Shown piece after piece: positions 7,699-14,033 of a DNA stretch of 17,206 nt. The DNA lies in NCBI GenBank assembly GCA_023248175.1, contig JAHFFC010000008.1:1-17206 (forward strand), read 5' to 3'. Below the pieces are notes generated by a model. It made no database searches. It worked only from the letters and a program-made list of their open reading frames with translations, and was not told the origin of the DNA. Origin of the DNA: Candidatus Omnitrophota bacterium (lineage in GTDB: Bacteria > Omnitrophota > Gorgyraeia > JACOVV01). A program made the translations under genes and the position numbers. Position 1 is the stretch's first letter, and each line of letters starts with the position of its first letter.

Positions 7699-8745
7699 TT
7701 ATTCGATTGATTCAATGGTGACGGTAATTTTCCCCACGCGTGTAGCCTCGGCACGCACGATGAGGGGAATTCGCTTTTCATCGGCACTGAACCAAATCCA
7801 AATCCTCCCTTTAGGAGGGCCCGATTTCTTCTTGTCCCTCTGGCTCAGATCAGGAGAATCTGTAAGGATCGCAGACGGTTCTATGAGGAAGGCTTCATGA
7901 ACTCCAAAATTACGAATTTCCAAGATCCCCTGTTCTACTGTTTTCATCCCTACTTGCCAATTTTTTTCATCGGCGACCAGGGGGAATAAGAGTTCAAGAT
8001 CAGTCTTATAAGGGGCAGTCCTAAAATAATAAATCGCGCTCAAAATATCCTGGACGGATCCGGAAATCGTGAATTCCTTGGTTTCATTCTTCAAAGGAGC
8101 GTAATAAACACCTTTCTTCTCGGACGGATAGAAGGTGTTGATTTCGTAAGCGCGATATCTTCCCTGTGCCACTTTTCTTTCAAAACGGCGGCTCGAATGA
8201 TTCTGCGTGTCCCAGTAACTTTGATAGACATCGTCAATTTTGTAGAACTTTGAAAGAAATCCGTTGGATTTTATCGCACCGATGAGGTGATAAACCTCTG
8301 TTTGTTCAAAGAAAGTTTTCTCCTTCACTTCAATCGTGAGGGTGCCAACCGGGATTCCGATCCACCGAATGGTGTAAGTTAATTTTTCTCCAACCCTCGG
8401 CTCGACTTGGGGGGGCTTTAGGGTGACCTCTTTAACTTGCAACCCGGGAGTCACGGGATGTCTGCGCATCTGCGTTAAACTGGAACAGCCTGATAAGAGC
8501 AGAACCATCACTACTAACACGAGGACAATGTTTTCTGAGCGACTTTGGAGCCGAGTGAGAAGACTGGAACGGGGTCTTCGGCGAGGACTGTCTGATCCCA
8601 CACCCAGAATCCTCTGGGTGTGGGGGAGTTCCGCAGCCTCTGCCAGAGGCAGACCCGCCTCCGGCGGGGCCGTACCACTACCCTTCAAACGTCTTTCGGC
8701 GACACGGAGCGAAGAAAATATTGTCCTCGTGGTTTTATCCTTCAC
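7699..8745 (-). CDS. DUF3108-type lipoprotein with repeat inserted in signal peptide
   Basis: The mature part (from about residue 100) matches the DUF3108 pattern: VGEKLTYTIRWIGIPVGTLTIEV, YKIDDVYQSYWD, GSVQDILSAIYYFRT and KGRIWIWFSADEKRIPL. Its function is not established; such proteins are envelope-located. A lipobox LLSGC places the lipidated Cys at residue 87, far from the start. The frame begins with GTG at 8745 (AAGGA five bases upstream, overlapping the preceding GT9 gene by 11 bases). It reads MKDKT, then 71 residues from a 214-base repeat, then LVVMVLLLSGC. Removing the repeat restores a normal lipoprotein signal of 16 residues. Translation may instead begin at the internal GTG at 8520 or at the ATG at codon 80, but no ribosome site is visible there. 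Whether the protein is still exported is uncertain. Confidence 0.8.
   Translation of the reverse strand: MKDKTTRTIFSSLRVAERRLKGSGTAPPEAGLPLAEAAELPHTQRILGVGSDSPRRRPRSSLLTRLQSRSENIVLVLVVMVLLLSGCSSLTQMRRHPVTPGLQVKEVTLKPPQVEPRVGEKLTYTIRWIGIPVGTLTIEVKEKTFFEQTEVYHLIGAIKSNGFLSKFYKIDDVYQSYWDTQNHSSRRFERKVAQGRYRAYEINTFYPSEKKGVYYAPLKNETKEFTISGSVQDILSAIYYFRTAPYKTDLELLFPLVADEKNWQVGMKTVEQGILEIRNFGVHEAFLIEPSAILTDSPDLSQRDKKKSGPPKGRIWIWFSADEKRIPLIVRAEATRVGKITVTIESIE
8518..8731. repeat. 214-base MITE-like element with terminal inverted repeats and three hairpins
   Basis: The ends are 19-base inverted repeats (CACGAGGACAATGTTTTCT and its complement) with one mismatch. Inside lie three hairpins in a row: CCCACACCCAGA with its 12-base complement around ATCC (8597-8624), GCCTCTG/CAGAGGC (8636-8650) and CCCGCC-TCC-GGCGGG (8654-8668). 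There is no transposase gene and I see no clear target-site duplication. It contributes 213 bases, or 71 codons, to the lipoprotein frame and starts just after the stop codon of the upstream GT9 gene. It is probably a non-autonomous mobile element. Confidence 0.85.
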
Positions 8746-9805
8746 AATTTCCTTGTGTTTTTAAAATTCTCAGCGCCTCTTTTAATACTTCATCCACGGT
8801 AATCGCTGAAAGATTTTCCATCTCACTACCGACCCGCTTAAACAGATAGCGATCCCGCTTCCCCAACGGCCGCCAACGAACAGGCCCTAAGCCGGGATGA
8901 TCTCGTCCAAAAAGGGATAAGACAGGCGTCCCCGAGGCCACTGCTATATGGACCGGTCCGCTATCGTTGGAAATGAGTAATTTAGACTTCTTCACTAACG
9001 CCGTCAATTCTAAAAGTGTTGTCTCTCCTGATAAATCAATCGCTCCCGGGATTTGTTTTGCTATTCCCATTCCTAAAGAACGCTCAGCCGAGCCGGTGAT
9101 GACAACAATCCCAATATCGAACTGTTCCATTAATCGTTTCCCCGTTTCTGCAAAGCGCTCCGCCGGCCAGCATTTGCGGGGATCACTGGCGCCCGGATGC
9201 AAGACGATAAAAGGGCGATCTTTTGTCAGGCCGGCCGCTATTAGCCGTTGTTCCATCTTTTCCTCAGTCTTTCTATCGTGCGCGATCCAAAAAGAATAAG
9301 AGTTCGCCCTGCTGCTCTCTTTTGTCCCCCATGGGCTTTGATCAACAAAATCAAGAACATTCTCGACTTCATGCTGATTGCTCAGATGTCTTCGATCCGT
9401 AATAAAATCGGTCAACAGCCACTTTCCCCACTTCGCTGGATACCCTACCCGACGAGGAATGCCAGCTAAAAATACAACTAGATGCACTCGCCGAGTGGGA
9501 TGAAAAACAAGCACCGCGTCAAATTTTCTTTGTCTCAATTGAAAGACCAGACGGAGCGTCCCAAATACTCCTTTGTGAATTCCCCCCTTATCGAGAGCAA
9601 GCACTTCTTGCAGACCGGGATGTCCTTTGACTAGTTCTGCCGTGTTGACGTTTACCAGCATTGATTGTAGGGGCGAATAATGATTCGCCCCTACGGATCT
9701 TTTGCGCCATTTTTCATGGATATAAGAAATCGCCGGCACCGTTAACAAAAGATCACCGATACGATCACATCGAACCAATAGGATTCTTTGAGGTAATTGG
9801 ATCAC
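8735..9805 (-). CDS. Glycosyltransferase family 9 (heptosyltransferase-like), copy A
   Basis: The GT9 family transfers heptose, usually from ADP-heptose, to the growing LPS core at the cytoplasmic face. The 356-residue protein has the N-terminal RILLVRCDRIGDLLLTVPAI, a middle IVLHPGASDPRKCWPAERFAE and the C-terminal donor site LLISNDSGPVHIAVASGTP followed by LFGRDHPGLGP. Unlike the other GT9 proteins here it lacks the C-terminal cysteine cluster. The start is a GTG at 9805 that overlaps the upstream stop by four bases (GTGA). A longer frame to 9862 would lie inside the upstream gene. The peptide VGANHYSPL (38-46) is encoded by a palindromic repeat placed between the first helix (ISYIHEKW) and the following strand (SMLVNV). 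The exact acceptor cannot be told. Confidence 0.9.
   Translation of the reverse strand: MIQLPQRILLVRCDRIGDLLLTVPAISYIHEKWRKRSVGANHYSPLQSMLVNVNTAELVKGHPGLQEVLALDKGGIHKGVFGTLRLVFQLRQRKFDAVLVFHPTRRVHLVVFLAGIPRRVGYPAKWGKWLLTDFITDRRHLSNQHEVENVLDFVDQSPWGTKESSRANSYSFWIAHDRKTEEKMEQRLIAAGLTKDRPFIVLHPGASDPRKCWPAERFAETGKRLMEQFDIGIVVITGSAERSLGMGIAKQIPGAIDLSGETTLLELTALVKKSKLLISNDSGPVHIAVASGTPVLSLFGRDHPGLGPVRWRPLGKRDRYLFKRVGSEMENLSAITVDEVLKEALRILKTQGNCEG
9667..9694. repeat. 28-base palindrome (GTAGGGGCGAAT family), copy 3
   Basis: Perfect 12-base arms with centre AATG. It lies inside GT9 copy A and is read as VGANHYSPL, in the same frame of the repeat as the copies in the phosphodiesterase and glpK genes. 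Confidence 0.95.
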
Positions 9806-10731
9806 GATATCAATTCGTTTACGGCATCTAATATTTCTTTTGGCTGTATCTGTTCCATGCATTCATGGTGATAAACACAGAGTGACTTCTCACAGGGAGA
9901 ACAAAAGAGCGTTTTCCGGACAACCCGTGAATTCTCTCTCCATGAGCCATATTTTAACGGGTCCGTGGGACCAAAGATCGCCACGACCGGCGTGCCGAAT
10001 AAACCTGCCATGTGCAAAGGAGCGCTGTCATGGCTGATCAATAATTTCGCCTCGCGGATGAGCCAGGCAAGTTGCAGTAATTCTGTTTTCCCGCAGAGAT
10101 CAAAAACCCGCGGTGATTGTACCTGTTTGACAATCTCCTGGCTGCGAATGTGGTCACTTTCATCTCCAGTTAACAGAATCGGAAATGGATTTCGCCGGAC
10201 CAACGACCGGCAAAGCTCGACAAACCCCTCGACCTTCCAACGTTTTGTCATATTTAAACTTCCCGGTGTTACTATCATCCATTGCTCACTGATAGGAACT
10301 CCTTCTTTTTTTAGCAACTCTATTGCTCTCTGCTCTACTATTTCAGGAAGCCAAAGCGCTCTGGCGGTATTGACCTCATTGATAAAATCGGCGTTAACGA
10401 TTCCCTTTTGGATCAGTTTCTGGAAATGCATCACCCGGCGATGCGGCTTCCAATTTCGAAAACCAACCGGGTTTCTGAAGTTAATGACTTGATTAAATCC
10501 TTTGCTAATGATTTCTAATACCAGTAACAACTTTTCTTCAGCGCCTGCGTTTTTACGCCAAACCCAGACCTTTTTAAATCGAGGATCTCCTTCAAACAAC
10601 TGTTGTGCCCTCTCACCCACCACCAAACTTATCTCTGCCTGCGGAAATTTCTCCCGCAACGCCTGGATGGAAGGAAGTGTTAGCAAAACATCACCGATGT
10701 TGCTGAGAGTGATAATCAGAATCTTAGTCAT
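9802..10731 (-). CDS. Glycosyltransferase family 9 (heptosyltransferase-like), copy B
   Basis: A 309-residue GT9 protein, shorter than its neighbours. It begins KILIITLSNIGDVLLTLPSIQAL, the usual acceptor-side Rossmann start. It has VTPGSLNMTKRWKVEGFVEL in the middle and the donor site LLISHDSAPLHMAGLFGTP with AIFGPTDP. A C-terminal cysteine cluster (CSPC, then LCVYHHECM) matches that of many GT9 proteins. It begins only three bases after the upstream stop and ends in a GTGA overlap with copy A. No repeat insertion is visible. The region after INFRNPVGFRNWK is compact, which accounts for the short length. It is probably an LPS core or related sugar transferase; the specific acceptor is unknown. 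Confidence 0.9.
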   Translation of the reverse strand: MTKILIITLSNIGDVLLTLPSIQALREKFPQAEISLVVGERAQQLFEGDPRFKKVWVWRKNAGAEEKLLLVLEIISKGFNQVINFRNPVGFRNWKPHRRVMHFQKLIQKGIVNADFINEVNTARALWLPEIVEQRAIELLKKEGVPISEQWMIVTPGSLNMTKRWKVEGFVELCRSLVRRNPFPILLTGDESDHIRSQEIVKQVQSPRVFDLCGKTELLQLAWLIREAKLLISHDSAPLHMAGLFGTPVVAIFGPTDPLKYGSWRENSRVVRKTLFCSPCEKSLCVYHHECMEQIQPKEILDAVNELIS

Positions 10732-10734
10732 GTT

Positions 10735-11859
10735 TTATGCGGGCTTCTGCAGCAACTCACAACACGCCCTCCAAACCTCCTCCACCGAAATCGCTCTCAT
10801 ACAAACATTTTCCTTGCACCCCAGGTTATAACAGGGATCCTCATTACACCCGACTTCTTTGCGCAAAATCCTGACCGGGCCTTTGCCGTAGGGGCCCGTG
10901 AGGTGAGGTTGAGTTGGCCCAAAAAGAGTTACCACCGGCGTCCCGACCGCCGACGCCAGATGCATCGGTCCAGTATCGTTAGTCACGACCAAAGCCGCCT
11001 GTTTGAAGAGTGCCGCCAATTCCTCCAAGCCGTTCTTGCCGTAAAAGGACCAAACACCCCTGCGATCCCTTCTAACAACTTGCGTTATCAAAGATTCATC
11101 CGTTTTGCTCCCTGTTACAATCACAGGAATCTGCTCGTTGCTAAAATAATCAAGCAGTTTCGAAAAATTTTCTGTTGGCCAGCGCTTCAACTCCCAATTG
11201 GCCCCCGGCTGAACCACAACAAAGAGTCTATCCTTCAGTCCCATTGCCTCTAGCTCTTCCTGCGCCCATTTTCTTTTTTCTTCAACCAGATGAAATTGAT
11301 ACCACGGCCGGTGAATTTTGATTCCGGCAAAGCGGGCCAGATCTAAAAAATATTCCACTTTATGCTTGCCATGCTGGAGCCATTCTTGATGTGCAGGGGC
11401 GGGTTTTGGGGTCAAGTCTTGATATTTGACAAGCTTGTCAAATATCAAGACTTGACCCCAATGTCTCGACCGATTGGGCCAGAGCGGGTCGGTCAACAGC
11501 CAGCGTTGTTTCCAGTGAGCGTACCCAATTCTTTTTGGAATTCCCGCGAGGACGCAGAGTAGAAGCCTTGTCATTGATCGGTGAAGTAAAAATGCCGTGT
11601 CGAATCTTTTTTGGCGCAGTTGCGTGACGAACTTCCACTTTGAAAAAATCCCGCGGTTTCCCCTTTGGTCATAAACCAGTAGATCATCAATGAAGGGTTG
11701 CCCCTGTAAAAGTTCTACGCAGCGGGGGACCACCCAGCAGGTAATTTCCGCTTCGGGATAAGACTCCCTTAACGCGGCTAGGAATGGGAAAGTAAGGAGA
11801 ACATCCCCAACCCAGTTTGGATGAACGACAAGGATTCTTTTGGGAGTCGGCATCATCAT
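10735..11859 (-). CDS. waaF: Lipopolysaccharide heptosyltransferase II-like (GT9), copy C
   Basis: A 374-residue GT9 protein most like heptosyltransferase II (RfaF/WaaF). It has RILVVHPNWVGDVLLTFPFL at the N-terminus, VVVQPGANWELKRWPTENF in the middle and LVVTNDTGPMHLASAVGTP with LFGPTQP at the donor site. A cysteine-rich C-terminus follows (GCNEDPC, LGCKENVCM). WaaF adds the second inner-core heptose. The start is one of three consecutive ATG codons. The first (11859) overlaps the upstream stop as ATGA. The third (11853) lies six bases after an AAGGG site and could be the real one. Residues 134-151 (W...DLTP) are encoded by a perfect 56-base palindrome in the loop between the WLLTDPLWPNRS segment and the KVEYFLDLARFAGI helix. 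The waaF label is by resemblance only. Confidence 0.88.
   Translation of the reverse strand: MMMPTPKRILVVHPNWVGDVLLTFPFLAALRESYPEAEITCWVVPRCVELLQGQPFIDDLLVYDQRGNRGIFSKWKFVTQLRQKRFDTAFLLHRSMTRLLLCVLAGIPKRIGYAHWKQRWLLTDPLWPNRSRHWGQVLIFDKLVKYQDLTPKPAPAHQEWLQHGKHKVEYFLDLARFAGIKIHRPWYQFHLVEEKRKWAQEELEAMGLKDRLFVVVQPGANWELKRWPTENFSKLLDYFSNEQIPVIVTGSKTDESLITQVVRRDRRGVWSFYGKNGLEELAALFKQAALVVTNDTGPMHLASAVGTPVVTLFGPTQPHLTGPYGKGPVRILRKEVGCNEDPCYNLGCKENVCMRAISVEEVWRACCELLQKPA
11406..11461. repeat. 56-base perfect palindrome inside GT9 copy C
   Basis: I checked all 28 base pairs by eye: 11406-11433 is exactly complementary to 11461-11434, centred on AAGCTT with no spacer. The outer part TTGGGGTCAAGTCTTGA resembles repeat ends commonly associated with REP-type (RAYT/Y1) transposases. 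It is read through in the single stop-free frame as an 18-residue peptide from WGQVLIFDK to DLTP. Because it is palindromic, the same peptide is also encoded on the plus strand. Confidence 0.95.
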
Positions 11860-14033
11860 CCCTTGGTTGTTGATCTTTCTCTTCTGTCGTCTCTCGTCCC
11901 TCGCCTGCCCTGAGCAGGGTCGAAGGGTCCCTCATCCCTCAAGTACTTCCTCACCTCTTGATAAACTTCTTCGACCGTGACCGACTCCAGACAATTGTGG
12001 TGAACCAAGGGACAACGGGTTTTATAGCACGGCTGGCATATAAGATTACGATAAAAAACAGTCCCTTTTTTGTAAGGAGGCAAATGTCTTTGAGGATCCG
12101 TCGGCCCAAAAAGAGCGATCAAAGGGGTACCGACCGCGGCCGCTACATGGAGTGGGGCACTGTCATGCCCCACTAACACCCGGCATCCTTTTAGAAGAAC
12201 GGCTAACTCCACAATCGTCGTTTTCCCGACCAGATTCAACGGATTCGACTGCGTCTTTTGAATCAGCTCTCTAGCCAGAGGTTCGTCGCCGAGAGCTCCA
12301 ATCAGCACAGCTCTGATCCCCCCTTTTCCTAAGCGGTCGATTAATTCGGCGAAACGATCCATGCCCCATCGCTTGGCTATCCAGCGCTGGCTGGTAAAGG
12401 GACTGACAGCGACTAATTTCTGATTCTCTGAAATCCATCCGTTCTCAAACCACTTCTGAACTTTCTGTTCATCTTCTTTCGATGGCCAAAGTTCCAACAA
12501 TTCTTCCTTTGGGGGAGTGATCCCTGCAAAACGAAGAAGCTGAAACTGATGCTGGACTGCCGAGATTTTCTTCTTCCAATCTCTGCATCCATGGGAAAGC
12601 AGGAAGTCCCATTTTCCATTGCGATACCCGTAACGCAGAGGAGCAAAACTTAAAAATCCGGCAAGATGACTGATTTTATTATTCTGCAAATCAATGAGTA
12701 TATCAAACCGTTGCCGACGGAGTTCGCTGCCCAATTGGAGTATTCCAACCCACCCGTGATGACGCCTCTTTGAGTCGTAAACAATTATCTCATCTACATA
12801 TGGACACCTCTGCAAAATCGGGACTGATTCTGTTCCCGTCAATACCGCGATCCAAGCATTGGGATACTGAGAACGGATTGCCCGCAGGCTTGGAGTTGCC
12901 AGAATAACGTCCCCTATGGAACTCATCTTAATCACTAAGATTCTCTTGTTGGCCATCGCCTCCTCGTATACCGCCATCGAGCGGCTGACCATTTTTTCAA
13001 GGGAAAATTCTTCTTCTACCCGTTGTCGAGCCGCTTTCACCAGCGAATCAGCGAAAGCAGGCTCTTTCAGAATTCTCAGAATGGCAGCCGACAAAGTTAA
13101 GGGATCGGAAGGAGGAACCAATAGTCCTGTTTTTTGATCTTCAATGATATCCACCACACCGCCGACCCGAGTAGCTACGACAGGAACTCCCACGGCTTGG
13201 GCCTCCACAATGACTCTGCCAAACGCCTCCGGCGTCACCGTTGACAAAACCAGAACATCGAGATGGCTCAGGATCTCCGCGATATCGGAGCAATTTCCTA
13301 AAAACTCCACTTGGCGTGACAGCCCCAATCGGCGAGTCAGTTGTTGAAGGTGGTTCAAATAATCTTCCTTTTCTTTCGGTACGTCTCCGACGATCCAAAT
13401 TCGACAATTGGGAAACTCCTGAACTACCTTGACCATCGCTCTTAGAAAATCACCATGCCCCTTCAATGGAGTCATCCGCCCAATGATACCAACGGTGATT
13501 TCCTTTTCTTCTCCTGTCCGTTTTGTTTCTCCACGATAGGAAAACTGTGTTAAATCAACTCCTCTTGGAATCAACCGAATCCTTGAGCGCGGAACATCGA
13601 AATCCTCGATCATATGGCGGGCGATGGCGTTGCTGATAGCAATCACAAACTTTCCCCATCCCATCACGCGGCTGAAAAAATGATTGGAGTAGTATCCATG
13701 ACAGGTTGTGATGAAGGGAATACAATGTTTTCGACTTACCCAGAAACCAATCCAAGCCGGCACCCGGGAACGGGCATGGACAATATTAATCTTTTCCTGC
13801 TCGATGATTTTTCCAATTTCGCGCACCATTCTCCACATCGTTAAAAGATTCTTGTCATGGACAGGAAGCCGATAATGGATCACCCCTGTTCCAGAAAGTT
13901 TGTCAGCCAACTCCCCACCATTAGAAATGACCACTGATTTATGCCCCCGCTTTGTCAGAGCAATCGTTAAATCATAGGTTCCCCGCTCCACGCCGCCGAC
14001 ATCCATCTCTGGGACGATTTGTAGGATGTTCAT
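11856..14033 (-). CDS. Two-domain glycosyltransferase: GT4 fused to GT9
   Basis: The 725-residue protein joins two complete transferases. Residues 1-358 are a GT-B fold GT4 enzyme: DVGGVERGTYDL (11-22), TCHGYY, IPRGVDLTQF (155-164), GIIGRMTPLKGHGDF (182-196; Arg and Lys for donor phosphates) and the EX7E motif E269-E277. Residues 360-713 are a GT9 enzyme beginning MANKRILVIKMSSIGDVIL, with VGHDSAPLHVAAAVGTP, ALFGPTDP and a cysteine cluster (CQPCYKTRCPLVHHNC). At the junction an internal ATG (12956) follows GAGGAGG by two bases, as if two genes had lost a stop. Separate GT9 expression is possible. The extreme C-terminus contains repeat-encoded PFDPAQGRR and an Arg-rich tail. The gene overlaps both neighbours by ATGA. 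It probably adds two core sugars in succession. Confidence 0.9.
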   Translation of the reverse strand: MNILQIVPEMDVGGVERGTYDLTIALTKRGHKSVVISNGGELADKLSGTGVIHYRLPVHDKNLLTMWRMVREIGKIIEQEKINIVHARSRVPAWIGFWVSRKHCIPFITTCHGYYSNHFFSRVMGWGKFVIAISNAIARHMIEDFDVPRSRIRLIPRGVDLTQFSYRGETKRTGEEKEITVGIIGRMTPLKGHGDFLRAMVKVVQEFPNCRIWIVGDVPKEKEDYLNHLQQLTRRLGLSRQVEFLGNCSDIAEILSHLDVLVLSTVTPEAFGRVIVEAQAVGVPVVATRVGGVVDIIEDQKTGLLVPPSDPLTLSAAILRILKEPAFADSLVKAARQRVEEEFSLEKMVSRSMAVYEEAMANKRILVIKMSSIGDVILATPSLRAIRSQYPNAWIAVLTGTESVPILQRCPYVDEIIVYDSKRRHHGWVGILQLGSELRRQRFDILIDLQNNKISHLAGFLSFAPLRYGYRNGKWDFLLSHGCRDWKKKISAVQHQFQLLRFAGITPPKEELLELWPSKEDEQKVQKWFENGWISENQKLVAVSPFTSQRWIAKRWGMDRFAELIDRLGKGGIRAVLIGALGDEPLARELIQKTQSNPLNLVGKTTIVELAVLLKGCRVLVGHDSAPLHVAAAVGTPLIALFGPTDPQRHLPPYKKGTVFYRNLICQPCYKTRCPLVHHNCLESVTVEEVYQEVRKYLRDEGPFDPAQGRRGTRDDRRERSTTKG
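11905..11927. repeat. CCCTTCGACCCTGCTCAGGG-type repeat at the 3' end of the GT4-GT9 gene
   Basis: The segment has a small hairpin (CCCTG-AG-CAGGG, 11908-11919) and, on the minus strand, the string CCCTTCGACCCTGCTCAGGG. I recognise this from repeats scattered in many environmental genomes. It is read as PFDPAQGRR close to the C-terminus, after the last conserved helix of the GT9 domain (VEEVYQEVRKYL), so it probably extended the protein. Confidence 0.55.

Noticed and set aside
7677..7701. Possible terminator after the DUF3108 gene (AACC-CCTAA-GGTT followed by Ts, and TTTTC/GAAAA)
   Set aside because: The stems are only four to five base pairs and AT-rich or overlapping the stop codon; too weak to call.
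9806..9862. Longer start for GT9 copy A
   Set aside because: It would lie within the upstream gene; the GTG at 9805 overlaps the stop as GTGA and fits the family N-terminus.
11362..11562. Plus-strand reading frame sharing WGQVLIFDK...DLTP with the GT9 gene
   Set aside because: It is the mirror of the 56-base palindrome on the opposite strand of a real gene, not a separate gene.
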